This document shows, one piece after another, positions 1 through 6,650 of a stretch of DNA of 14,344 bases. A model generated the notes under the pieces. It was not told the DNA's origin and ran no database searches. It saw only the letters and a program-made list of their open reading frames with translations. The translations under genes and the position numbers were made by a program. The stretch covers positions 1-14,344 of the forward strand of contig JAITIB010000119.1 in assembly GCA_031279675.1 (NCBI GenBank), given 5' to 3'. This DNA comes from Puniceicoccales bacterium (GTDB lineage: Bacteria; Verrucomicrobiota; Verrucomicrobiia; Opitutales; UBA953). The stretch's first letter is position 1, and each line of letters starts with the position of its first letter.

Positions 1-258
1 TGCGCCGGAATCACGCACCCCTTGCGCGGGTGCCCGCGTGGTTTCCACGCCCCGTTTTTCGCGCTGCCTCGGCATGGGCGGAATGGCGCGCTTGGGGTCG
101 AACTCGATGGTCGGCGGAAGGATGTCCTGCCACTTGGGAGACAGCCAGACTTGCCCGTTGAGGCCGGGCAAAACGAAGGCGTGAGGAATGGTGAAACGCT
201 CGCCGCCGGGCGCAAAAGGATTGCGTGGAAACGCGGGCATTGAATTGAGTCGTGGCAT
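1..258 (-). CDS. Hypothetical protein, 3' end beyond the left edge
   Basis: A minus-strand frame stays open from an ATG at 258 down to base 1, giving at least 86 residues. I do not recognise the family. The translation looks like real protein: it begins MPRLNSMPAFPRNPFAPGG, then has an aromatic/proline stretch (PGLNGQVWLSPKWQDILPP) and a basic part (PMPRQREKRGVETT). A second ATG lies at 240. No Shine-Dalgarno is visible, as for most genes in the left half. Its start overlaps the start of the divergent hydrolase gene in the shared CATG at 256-259. An overlapping frame on the same strand (11-712) runs antisense through the hydrolase and reads like a shadow. Function is unknown. Confidence 0.5.
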   Translation of the reverse strand, partial: MPRLNSMPAFPRNPFAPGGERFTIPHAFVLPGLNGQVWLSPKWQDILPPTIEFDPKRAIPPMPRQREKRGVETTRAPAQGVRDSGA

Positions 259-1087
259 GGCTCGCAAAAAACAGTCGTTTGTGCCCTGGTGGCGTCGGGG
301 CTTGGCGTGGAGGCTCCTGAGAGTGTTTGCAATGGGATGCGCGGGTGCCCTCGTCGTGGGATGTTTGGTGGCGGACAGGTTGATTTTCCCCGTGCCCGAG
401 GCGTCCTATCCGGGCGAGATGGCGGGCCTCGTCTGGCTGCCGCTGAGGACCGGGGGGGAGGTGCCGGCGATATGGCGCCCGCGGGCGGACGCACGCTGGA
501 CGGTGGTGTATTTTCACGGCAACGCAATGGACCTCGGCCATTGCAACCCGATGGTGAACTATCTGCACCGGTCGCTGAAATGCGCGGTGCTCTGCGTGGA
601 GTATCCGGGATACGGCCCCGCTGGTGGCTCGCCAAGCGAGGAAGGGTGTTATGCGGCGGCGGACAGCGCCTACGATTATTTGCGGACGGTGCGCGGGGTG
701 CCCGCGGAGCAAATCGCACTCTACGGATATTCGCTGGGCACGGGAGTGGCGGCCGATCTGGCGGCGCGCGTGCCCGCAGGCGCTTTGATTTTGGAGGCAC
801 CGTTCCTGTCAACGTTCCGTGTTGTGACGCGTGTCAAGATTGTGCCGTTTGACCGCTTCGACAACCTGTCCAAGATCGACGGCGTGCGGTGCCCGCTGCT
901 GGTGATTCACGGGACGGCGGACAAGGTGGTGCCGTTTGCGCACGGACAGGCGCTTTTCGCCGCCGCAAAAAATGCCCGGCGCAAGCAGTTCCTCGCCATT
1001 GAGGGCGGGGCCCATGTGGAGCTGCGTTCGCGCGCCCCGGAGCGCTTTGATGAGACGCTGGCAGGGTTCCTCTCCGCGTCGGAATAA
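257..1087 (+). CDS. Membrane- or lipid-anchored alpha/beta hydrolase (ABHD13/Bem46-like)
   Basis: This 276-residue protein has an alpha/beta hydrolase fold. Visible elements in order are a basic N-terminus (KK, RR), a hydrophobic segment at about 20-45 with a lipobox-like LVVGC (Cys36), an oxyanion-hole motif HGN at 87-89, the nucleophile elbow GYSLGTG with Ser159, the acid Asp222 in HGTADKVVP, and the catalytic His253 in GGAHVEL. The triad is complete, so it is probably an active esterase or peptidase-like enzyme, held at the cytoplasmic or outer membrane. The substrate cannot be told. I chose ATG 257 because it begins the basic plus hydrophobic leader; an upstream in-frame start at 188 would add 23 residues that overlap the divergent gene. 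An internal ATG at 332 would still include the lipobox. Its stop lies one base from the stop of convergent ispF. Confidence 0.8.
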   Translation: MARKKQSFVPWWRRGLAWRLLRVFAMGCAGALVVGCLVADRLIFPVPEASYPGEMAGLVWLPLRTGGEVPAIWRPRADARWTVVYFHGNAMDLGHCNPMVNYLHRSLKCAVLCVEYPGYGPAGGSPSEEGCYAAADSAYDYLRTVRGVPAEQIALYGYSLGTGVAADLAARVPAGALILEAPFLSTFRVVTRVKIVPFDRFDNLSKIDGVRCPLLVIHGTADKVVPFAHGQALFAAAKNARRKQFLAIEGGAHVELRSRAPERFDETLAGFLSASE

Positions 1088-1088
1088 A

Positions 1089-1586
1089 TCATGCCCGGGC
1101 GACCAAGCAAACGGCATGCACCGCGATGCCGAGCCCCGCGCCAAGATCGTCCAGCCTCTCGTTCGTGGTCGCCTTCACGCCGACGCAGTCTTCCGGGATT
1201 TGCAGGGCGTCGGAAAGACTCGCCTTGATGGCGTCGAGGTGCGGCGAGAGTTTGGGCTGTTCCGCAATCACGGTGGCGTCCACGTTCTGGATGCGATACC
1301 CTCGCGCGGACGCTTCCGCGACGGCACGGCGCACGATGTCCATCGAGTTCATGTTCTTGCACGCCGGATCGGTGTTGGGGAAATAGGCGCCGATGTCGCG
1401 CAACCCCGCCGCCCCCAGCACGGCGTCCGCAATGGCGTGGCAGAGCACATCCGCGTCCGAATGCCCGTCGGGCCCCGTCTCGGAGGGAATTTCGACGCCA
1501 CCGAGGATGCAGCGCCGTCCGCGCTTGAGCGGATGGATGTCATAGCCGATGCCGATGCGGATGAGTGGTGCGGATCTTGTTTGCAT
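1089..1586 (-). CDS. ispF: 2-C-methyl-D-erythritol 2,4-cyclodiphosphate synthase
   Basis: IspF cyclises CDP-methylerythritol 2-phosphate to MEcPP with loss of CMP, in the MEP route to isoprenoid precursors. The enzyme is a cytoplasmic trimer with a zinc site. The 165-residue length is usual for the family. The metal ligands are in place: Asp16 and His18 in GIGYDIH and His50 in DVLCHA, matching Asp8, His10 and His42 of the E. coli enzyme. The HSDADVL loop, the DIGAYFPNTDPACK segment and the NVDATVIAEQPKL strand are all present, and the C-terminal VKATTNERLDDLG is the family signature. It is transcribed away from rpsJ and converges on the hydrolase gene. The ATG at 1586 gives a slightly long N-terminus (about eight residues before RIGIGYD). 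The sequence GCGCAGGAGATAG nearby is on the other strand, so no Shine-Dalgarno supports this start. Confidence 0.95.
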   Translation of the reverse strand: MQTRSAPLIRIGIGYDIHPLKRGRRCILGGVEIPSETGPDGHSDADVLCHAIADAVLGAAGLRDIGAYFPNTDPACKNMNSMDIVRRAVAEASARGYRIQNVDATVIAEQPKLSPHLDAIKASLSDALQIPEDCVGVKATTNERLDDLGAGLGIAVHAVCLVARA

Positions 1587-1886
1587 GGTGGCGCGCAGGA
1601 GATAGCACTTCGCGCCTTGGGCGGAAGGTTAATCGCGGGGGAAAAAAACGGCGGCGGGTGTCACTTCCGGGGAGGGGATTTTTTTTGAAAAAACTTCTTG
1701 CGTGCCAGCCGGAAAGTCTTTTCCTGCCTCCCCTTTTCATCACTTTTCACGCATCCATGCATCACAGCAATCCAGTCAACAGCGCCCCGTGCGCCGCGCC
1801 CTGTCCCCCGTCCCCGGACGGCGGGTTTGAGGCGAACGCCTGAGCTTGCGTCCACCAACCCACAGGAGAAAATTTCCGAGACACAT
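1587..1886 (+). promoter_or_regulatory. ispF-rpsJ intergenic region, probable promoter and leader of the S10 operon
   Basis: This 300-base gap separates two divergent genes, so it should hold promoters for both. An A/T-rich tract at about 1678-1696 (T8, then GAAAAAAC) is the most promoter-like stretch, and TTGAAA there could be a -35 box, but no convincing -10 follows. I cannot place a start site. Small hairpins lie further down at 1808-1841. AGGAG at 1864-1868 sits too far (about 18 bases) from the rpsJ ATG to be an ideal ribosome binding site. Open frames crossing the region have low-complexity products and no recognisable family. Confidence 0.4.
1808..1841 (+). promoter_or_regulatory. Two small hairpins in the rpsJ leader
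   Basis: CCGTCC (1808-1813) pairs with GGACGG (1816-1821), and AGGCG (1830-1834) can pair with CGCCT (1837-1841). They lie 46 bases upstream of rpsJ. Tandem hairpins in this position are compatible with a ribosomal-protein autoregulatory leader, but I recognise no known L4-binding fold. No U tract follows, so they are not classic terminators. Confidence 0.35.
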
Positions 1887-2195
1887 ATGAACCGCCAATC
1901 CATCCGCATCAGGCTCAAAGGATTCGACTACCGCATCCTTGACCAGTCCGCTGCCGACATTGTTGAAACCGCCAAACGCTCCGGTGCCCAAGTCTCCGGC
2001 CCCGTGCCGCTGCCCATCAACATTGAACGCTTCACCGTGAACCGCTCCCCGCACGTGGACAAAAAGTCCATGGACGCATTCGAGCTGCGCACGCACAAGC
2101 GCCTCATCGACATCATCGAGCCCACGGTGCAGACCGTTGACGAACTGCGCAAACTCAACCTCCCCTCCGGCGTGGACATCAGCATCAATGCCTGA
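1887..2195 (+). CDS. rpsJ: 30S ribosomal protein S10 (uS10)
   Basis: This 102-residue protein is the usual size for S10, which sits in the 30S head and doubles as NusE in transcription antitermination. Family landmarks are the start RIRLKGFDYRILDQSA, the segment GPVPLP, the assembly loop FTVNRSPHVDKKSMDAFELRTHKR, and the end of the domain LPSGVDISI. I chose the ATG at 1887 because it begins directly before the conserved first strand; a longer frame to 1698 adds residues unlike S10. It is the first gene of the S10 cluster here, with ispF divergent upstream rather than tuf or fusA. A 159-base gap with a strong hairpin separates it from rplC. Confidence 0.97.
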   Translation: MNRQSIRIRLKGFDYRILDQSAADIVETAKRSGAQVSGPVPLPINIERFTVNRSPHVDKKSMDAFELRTHKRLIDIIEPTVQTVDELRKLNLPSGVDISINA

Positions 2196-2306
2196 GCCCG
2201 CCCCGGCACATCACTCACCTCCAACTAATAACCAACTCTGACAAATCGCAGGTCGAACCCACGCGCTTAGGAACGTCACTTTACAAAAAAATCGAGACAA
2301 CCTAAC

Positions 2307-2344
2307 GCAGGTCTGTGCAAAAGGAGAGCCCGCTTTCCACCTGC
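2307..2344 (+). promoter_or_regulatory. Nested hairpin upstream of rplC
   Basis: GCAGGT (2307-2312) pairs with ACCTGC (2339-2344), enclosing GGAGAG (2323-2328), loop CCCG, and CTTTCC (2333-2338). The inner 6-bp stem abuts the outer 6-bp stem on the 3' side, so they could stack. The only Shine-Dalgarno-like AAGGAG before rplC (2321-2326) lies in this structure, 28 bases from the ATG. A role in translational control of rplC is an inference. Confidence 0.45.
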
Positions 2345-2354
2345 CTCTTAGCCA

Positions 2355-2987
2355 ATGAAACTCCAATTGATCGGTAAAAAAATCGGGATGACCCAAGTTT
2401 ATGACGAGAACAACAACATCGTTCCCGTCACGGTGGTCCAAGCCGGCCCCTGTCCCGTCACACAAGTCAAAACCATCGAGACCGATGGCTACAACGCCGT
2501 CCAAATCGCCTATGGACCGCAAAGGGAACGCCGCCTGAGCAAACCCGAGCTCGGGCACCTCAAAAAAGCCGGTGTCCCCCCCCACACACACTTGGGCGAA
2601 ATCCGCCTCGACGGCCCGCCCGAATTCAAAATCGGCGACGTTCTCACCGTCGCCCGTTTCCAGAACGGCCAGACCGTGGACGTCATTGGCACGACCAAAG
2701 GACGGGGATTCCAGGGCGTCGTCAAACGCTACAACATGGATGGACAACCCGACTCCCACGGGCACATGATGCACCGACGCATCGGTTCCATCGGTATGCG
2801 CCAAACGCCAGGCCACGTGTTCAAGGGCAAAAAAATGCCCGGGCATATGGGCCAAGTCCGACGCACCGTCCAAAACCTCAAAATCGTGCAAATCGACGAA
2901 GCCCAAAACCTCATACTCATCAAAGGCAGCTTCCCCGGCGCCAACGGCGACATCGTCATCGTCCGCCATGCCAAAAAGGCCAAGTAA
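2355..2987 (+). CDS. rplC: 50S ribosomal protein L3 (uL3)
   Basis: At 210 residues this matches the usual L3 length. L3 nucleates 50S assembly and its loop reaches the peptidyl transferase centre. Landmarks are the start LIGKKIGMTQVYDENN, the signature GTTKGRGFQGVVKRY, the central extension DSHGHMMHRRIGSIGM, and RQTPGHVFKGKKMPGHMG, the region that includes the glutamine methylated by PrmB in E. coli. The C-terminal strand IKGSFPGANGDIVIVR is intact. The ATG is preceded by GCCA, giving CCAATG, with no spaced Shine-Dalgarno. A hairpin-bearing 159-base gap lies upstream, and rplD follows 36 bases downstream. Confidence 0.97.
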   Translation: MKLQLIGKKIGMTQVYDENNNIVPVTVVQAGPCPVTQVKTIETDGYNAVQIAYGPQRERRLSKPELGHLKKAGVPPHTHLGEIRLDGPPEFKIGDVLTVARFQNGQTVDVIGTTKGRGFQGVVKRYNMDGQPDSHGHMMHRRIGSIGMRQTPGHVFKGKKMPGHMGQVRRTVQNLKIVQIDEAQNLILIKGSFPGANGDIVIVRHAKKAK

Positions 2988-3023
2988 CCACCCACCAGCA
3001 GCACACGGAAACCTTCGCAACCA

Positions 3024-3650
3024 ATGAAGCTAAAAGTTTACACCGCAGACGGCACCAACTTTGCCGAGAAAGAATACGACACCTTTCCCCAGTTTGAAGG
3101 CACCAAAGGCGTCGCCCTCCTCAAGCAAACCGTCATCGCATACCAGGCCAACAAACGGCAGGGCACCTCAAAAACCAAGGACTACGGGGAAGTCGCCGGA
3201 TCCGGAAAAAAAATCCTCCGTCAAAAAGGCTCCGGCGGTGCGCGGCATGGTGCGAAGCGCGCCCCGCAGCTCTACAAAGGTGGCGTCGTTTTCGGGCCCA
3301 GACCGCGCGACTGGTCCAAAACCATCACCGTCAGCGCGCGCAAACTCGCCCTCAAACGCGCCCTTTACGATCTCGCCCTTGACGGCGGACTCAGCGTCAT
3401 CGAGCGCATTGAGGTCGCCCAACCCAAGACAAAGCAACTCAACACCATCATCGAGCGCATCACACCCAAAGGCAAAGTCCTCCTCGTGGACACCGCATGG
3501 GCCGACAATAGCGCGCTCGCCGTGCGCAACATCGCCCGCGTCACCCCGCTCGAAGCAGCCACCCTCAACGCACTCGACCTCGTCCGCCACCAGCAAGTCA
3601 TCATCAGCGAGCAAGGACTCCAGCAGATCCTCGCCCGCGCCAACGCCTAA
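3024..3650 (+). CDS. rplD: 50S ribosomal protein L4 (uL4)
   Basis: L4 is 208 residues here, close to the family norm. It binds 23S rRNA and lines the exit tunnel; in E. coli it also represses its own operon. The tunnel loop is recognisable in GEVAGSGKKILRQKGSGGAR followed by HGAKRAPQLYKGGVVFGPRPRDW (about residues 55-93). The globular part includes ARKLALKRALYDLA, and the C-terminal segment LNALDLVRHQQVII is the usual helix and strand. The start is in a CCAATG context with no Shine-Dalgarno. It is followed after 14 bases by rplW. Whether L4 autoregulation operates here is unknown, although leader hairpins exist upstream of rpsJ and rplC. Confidence 0.96.
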   Translation: MKLKVYTADGTNFAEKEYDTFPQFEGTKGVALLKQTVIAYQANKRQGTSKTKDYGEVAGSGKKILRQKGSGGARHGAKRAPQLYKGGVVFGPRPRDWSKTITVSARKLALKRALYDLALDGGLSVIERIEVAQPKTKQLNTIIERITPKGKVLLVDTAWADNSALAVRNIARVTPLEAATLNALDLVRHQQVIISEQGLQQILARANA

Positions 3651-3664
3651 CCCTACCGACGACA

Positions 3665-3955
3665 ATGAAGCCCGCATACAGCATCATCAAAAAACCGCTC
3701 ATCACGGAAAAAAGCTCCAGCCTCCAATCCGTGCTCAACAAGTACACCTTTGAGATCTACCCTGACGCCACCCGCGACCAAGTCGCCAAGGCCGTCGAGG
3801 CCCAATTCAAGGTCAAGGTCAGCAAAGTCAACATTGACAATCGAAAAGGCAAAATCCGCCAAAGCCGCCAGCAACGCGGCATCACCTACAAAGCCTCCGA
3901 CGCAAAACGTGCCATCGTCACCCTCGAAAAAGGCAGCAAAATAGAATTCATCTAA
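3665..3955 (+). CDS. rplW: 50S ribosomal protein L23 (uL23)
   Basis: This 96-residue protein is a normal-length L23, which sits at the tunnel exit and docks trigger factor and SRP. The family opening IIKKPLITEKSS is followed by YTFEIYPDATRDQVAKAVEAQFKVKVSKVNI, and the C-terminal strand ends KRAIVTLEKGSKIEFI. The extended loop (RKGKIRQSRQQRGITYKAS) is rich in basic residues, as expected for rRNA contact. The start codon sits in ACAATG without a Shine-Dalgarno. It lies 14 bases after rplD and 36 bases before rplB. Confidence 0.95.
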   Translation: MKPAYSIIKKPLITEKSSSLQSVLNKYTFEIYPDATRDQVAKAVEAQFKVKVSKVNIDNRKGKIRQSRQQRGITYKASDAKRAIVTLEKGSKIEFI

Positions 3956-3991
3956 AAGCCCGGACGCCGACAACCAATCCCTCCACCCAAC

Positions 3992-4852
3992 ATGGCCATC
4001 ATCACCACCAGACCCAAGACACCCGGACAACGCTTTCTCGTCCGCAACAAACGCGACCTCACCGAAAAGCGCCCCGAAAAAGACCTCACCCAGTCCATAC
4101 ATCGCAAAAAAGGACGCAACAGCTACGGACGCATCACCTCGCGTCGTCGCGGTGGCGGACACAAACGCCTCTACCGTAATATCGACTTCCGGCGCGACAA
4201 ACTCGACATTCCCGCCACCATCCAAGCCCTCGAATACGACCCCAACCGCACAGCCACCATCGCCCTCCTCCAATACGCCGATGGCGAAAAAAGTTACATC
4301 CTTGCCCCCGACGGACTCAAAGTTGGCGATACCCTCCTCAACACATCCACAACCCCCACGGAATTTCCCCCGGGCCTGTCCCTCAAACTCCGCAACATCC
4401 CGCCGGCCACCTTCATCCATGCCATTGAGCTTGAGCCGGGCAAAGGCGCCCAAATTGCACGCAGCGCCGGGATTTTTGCCCAACTTCTCGGCGTCGAAGG
4501 CGATCGCGCAATTCTCAAAATGCCCTCCGGTGAGCAGCGCTACGTCAATGCCGAATGCCGTGCCACTATCGGCATCGTCAGCAATGGCGAACACCAAAAC
4601 CGCTCCCTTGGCAAAGCGGGACGCAACCGCTGGCTTGGCCGCCGCCCACGCGTTCGCGGCATGGTCATGAACCCTGTCGACCACCCCAACGGAGGTGGAC
4701 AAGGCAAGTCCAAAGGCGGCGGTGGCCGCCAGCACCTAAAGTCACCTTGGGGCCAACTTTCCAAAGGCTTCCCCACCCGCGCCAAGGCGAAAACCACCAA
4801 CGCACAAATCATCGTCCGTCGTAACGGCAAAAAAGTCAAAAAAGGAAAATAA
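3992..4852 (+). CDS. rplB: 50S ribosomal protein L2 (uL2)
   Basis: L2 is 286 residues, somewhat longer than the roughly 275 usual in bacteria. It is needed for subunit association and peptidyl transfer. Landmarks are RITSRRRGGGHKRLYRNIDFRRDK (about 47-70), EYDPNRTATIALLQYADGEKSYI, the SH3-like second domain, and the C-terminal rRNA-binding stretch RPRVRGMVMNPVDHPNGGG, which contains the histidine near the peptidyl transferase centre (His229 in E. coli). The segment LLNTSTTPTEFPPGLSLKLRNIPP is a variable part. The start has no Shine-Dalgarno (CCCAACATG). The Lys-rich tail overlaps a GGAAA that may serve as the ribosome binding site of rpsS, three bases downstream. Confidence 0.97.
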   Translation: MAIITTRPKTPGQRFLVRNKRDLTEKRPEKDLTQSIHRKKGRNSYGRITSRRRGGGHKRLYRNIDFRRDKLDIPATIQALEYDPNRTATIALLQYADGEKSYILAPDGLKVGDTLLNTSTTPTEFPPGLSLKLRNIPPATFIHAIELEPGKGAQIARSAGIFAQLLGVEGDRAILKMPSGEQRYVNAECRATIGIVSNGEHQNRSLGKAGRNRWLGRRPRVRGMVMNPVDHPNGGGQGKSKGGGGRQHLKSPWGQLSKGFPTRAKAKTTNAQIIVRRNGKKVKKGK

Positions 4853-4855
4853 ATC

Positions 4856-5134
4856 ATGTCACGCTCCATAAAAAAAGGATTCTATGTTGACCCGTCCCTC
4901 ATGGACAAGGTGATCGCCACCCAGAAAGCAGGCAACCGCAAACCCATCCAGACATGGTCGCGCCGCTCCACAATCACTCCCGACTTTGTCGGAATCAATC
5001 TCAGCGTGCACAACGGCAAGGTATTCATACCCGTTTATGTCACCGAAAACATGGTCGGACACAAACTCGGGGAATTTGCCCCCACCCGCACTTTTAAGGC
5101 ACACACCGTCCCCACCAAAAAAGCTGCCGCCTGA
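4856..5134 (+). CDS. rpsS: 30S ribosomal protein S19 (uS19)
   Basis: This 92-residue protein matches S19 from end to end: MSRSIKKGFYVDPSLMDKV, then the strand pair TWSRRSTITPDFVGINLSVHNGKVFIPVYV, and the signature GHKLGEFAPTRTFKAH. S19 lies in the 30S head, paired with S13. It is the one gene of this cluster with a fair Shine-Dalgarno (AAGGAAA, about 8 bases before ATG). Its TGA stop is three bases from a GTG that opens an extra gene, where rplV would normally follow directly. Confidence 0.96.
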   Translation: MSRSIKKGFYVDPSLMDKVIATQKAGNRKPIQTWSRRSTITPDFVGINLSVHNGKVFIPVYVTENMVGHKLGEFAPTRTFKAHTVPTKKAAA

Positions 5135-5137
5135 CAA

Positions 5138-5647
5138 GTGCATAACCTTCCCGTGATCAGCCCAACCCGTCAGTGCCAACGCCACCTCGCCACCGCTGTC
5201 TGCATCACGGCAGTCATGGCGATGGCCACGCCCCTGTCGGCTGTCACTGCGCATTCGGCCAACCCTCCCTCGTCCGAAAGCGCCCGCCACGAACGCCCGG
5301 CTTTCCTTGAACGGGATACTCGCGCGGTAACCATTCCGCGGACACTCTCACACAGGGACACTACCCACTTCTTCGCTCTCCCTTCCGCCGCTTCAACGCC
5401 CTCGGCACAAGTTGCGGAAATCATTTCCGGCCTCACCACGGATCTCATCAGACTCAACGGAGGGTATCGCCAGAACCTTCGTCCCGGAGTCGTTTGCACT
5501 GTTGAGAAAAACGGACAAGCGTCCGCCACCCTCGTCATTGTCGCCGCCACCACCGAAACGTCCGTCGCCCTCATCCTTGACCTCCATCCAGAACAATTCA
5601 TCACCGTCGGAGACACCGCCAGAATCAAAACCATTCACTTTAACTAA
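5138..5647 (+). CDS. Secreted protein of unknown function inside the S10 operon
   Basis: This 169-residue frame fills the space between rpsS and rplV, where nearly all bacteria have no gene. I do not recognise the family. A Sec signal peptide is visible: Arg11 and Arg15, then a hydrophobic core LATAVCITAVMAMATPLSA (17-35) and possible cleavage after LSA or AHSA. A Ser/Pro/Arg-rich linker follows to about residue 95. The rest looks like a compact beta domain: GGYRQNLRPGVVCTVEKNG, ATLVIVAATTETSVALIL, and FITVGDTARIKTI, with the GxxV pattern seen in small barrels such as the FlgT C-terminal domain; that likeness is only an impression. The GTG at 5138 lies 3 bases after the rpsS stop, suggesting translational coupling; ATG 5216 would cut into the signal peptide. 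Codon use matches its neighbours, arguing against very recent transfer. Confidence 0.7.
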   Translation: MHNLPVISPTRQCQRHLATAVCITAVMAMATPLSAVTAHSANPPSSESARHERPAFLERDTRAVTIPRTLSHRDTTHFFALPSAASTPSAQVAEIISGLTTDLIRLNGGYRQNLRPGVVCTVEKNGQASATLVIVAATTETSVALILDLHPEQFITVGDTARIKTIHFN

Positions 5648-5656
5648 ACAGCACCA

Positions 5657-6010
5657 ATGGAAGTACACGCCATCACACGAAACGCCCGCACAACCCCGCA
5701 AAAAGTCCGGGAAGTCGCGCGCCTCATCCAAGGGCTCCCTGCCGAACAAGCCGTGAGCGCACTCCGATTCATCCCGCGCAAAACAGCGCGCCTCCTCGCA
5801 AAGACCCTTCAAAGCGCCATTGCCAACGCGGAAAACAACCACAACCTCCTCGCCTCCAACCTCATCGTTGTCAGCGCCCGCGTCGACAAGGGGCCCGTCC
5901 TGCGCCGCTTCCGTCCATCCGCGAAAGGCAGCGCTCACCCCATCCGCAAAAGTACCAGCCATATCCATATCGTGCTGGATGAAACCGCCATTTTGGAAAA
6001 AAAACAATAA
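5657..6010 (+). CDS. rplV: 50S ribosomal protein L22 (uL22)
   Basis: L22 is 117 residues, a normal length. It binds all domains of 23S rRNA, and its beta hairpin lines the exit tunnel at the macrolide site. The start MEVHAITRNARTTPQKVREVARLI and the helix RKTARLLAKTLQSAIANAENN are typical. The hairpin GPVLRRFRPSAKGSAHPIRKSTSHIHIVL is intact, with no visible change suggestive of macrolide resistance. The start codon is in ACCAATG, nine bases after the stop of the extra secreted-protein gene, and ten bases separate its stop from the rpsC start. Confidence 0.96.
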   Translation: MEVHAITRNARTTPQKVREVARLIQGLPAEQAVSALRFIPRKTARLLAKTLQSAIANAENNHNLLASNLIVVSARVDKGPVLRRFRPSAKGSAHPIRKSTSHIHIVLDETAILEKKQ

Positions 6011-6020
6011 CACCAACATC

Positions 6021-6650
6021 ATGGGCCAGAAAGTAAATCCGATCGGCTTCCGCCTCGCCGTCCGCCGCAACTGGGAATCCCGCTGGTATGCGGACAAGAA
6101 AAATTTCCCTCTCTTCGTAAAGGAAGATTTTCGCATCCGCGAATTTCTCCATGAAAAGCTCCGTCAGGCCGCAGTTCCCCGTATCTTTATCGAACGCGCC
6201 AGCAACCGCATCCGTATCAAAGTTTTCACCGCGCGTCCCGGTGTTGTCATCGGTAAACGCGGAACGGATCTCGATAAATTGCGGGACGATGTTCAGAAAC
6301 TTGTCGGACGTGAAGTCATCCTTGACATTCAAGAAGTGCGGAAACCCGACCTTGTCGCCCAGCTCGTCGCGGAAAATATTGCCCTGCAACTCGAACGTCG
6401 AGTCTCCTTCCGTCGTGCCATGAAAAAAGCCGTTCAAGCCACAATGAGTGTCGGTGCCGACGGCATCCGCCTCCGACTTGCAGGGCGCTTGGGTGGTGCT
6501 GAAATTGCCCGTGTCGAAGCCTCCCGTGTGGGACGTGTCCCGCTCCACACCCTGCGTGCGAACATAGATTACGGCTTCTCAGAAGCCCGCACCGTTTACG
6601 GAAAACTCGGTATCAAGTGTTGGATTTGCGCAAAGGAAACCGAGTTTTAG
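6021..6650 (+). CDS. rpsC: 30S ribosomal protein S3 (uS3), possibly with an altered C-terminus
   Basis: S3 forms the mRNA entry channel and helicase site of the 30S head. The 209-residue product has the N-terminal MGQKVNPIGFRL, a type II KH domain with GKRG at 78-81, and the C-terminal domain (GIRLRLAGRLGGAEIAR, then TLRANIDYGFSEARTVYGKLGIKCWIC to residue 203). It then ends AKETEF and stops. Families in bacteria usually run 10-30 residues past this strand with a basic or acidic tail, so the last six residues may come from foreign DNA. The folded core is complete, so the protein could still work. The genes expected next (rplP, rpmC, rpsQ) are absent. There is no Shine-Dalgarno; the start context is ACATCATG. 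Confidence 0.9.
   Translation: MGQKVNPIGFRLAVRRNWESRWYADKKNFPLFVKEDFRIREFLHEKLRQAAVPRIFIERASNRIRIKVFTARPGVVIGKRGTDLDKLRDDVQKLVGREVILDIQEVRKPDLVAQLVAENIALQLERRVSFRRAMKKAVQATMSVGADGIRLRLAGRLGGAEIARVEASRVGRVPLHTLRANIDYGFSEARTVYGKLGIKCWICAKETEF

Noticed and set aside
11..712. Long minus-strand frame (233 codons) antisense to the hydrolase
   Set aside because: Its product is Arg/His/Pro-rich low-complexity sequence typical of a shadow frame, and the hydrolase on the plus strand has a full catalytic triad.
3653..4735. 360-codon minus-strand frame antisense to rplW and rplB
   Set aside because: It is the antisense of two certain ribosomal genes; the Gly/Ala/Phe/Asp-rich product is a by-product of their codon use.
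5393..6136. 247-codon minus-strand frame across the extra gene, rplV and rpsC start
   Set aside because: It runs antisense to three plus-strand genes and shows Gly/Asp/Val-rich shadow composition.
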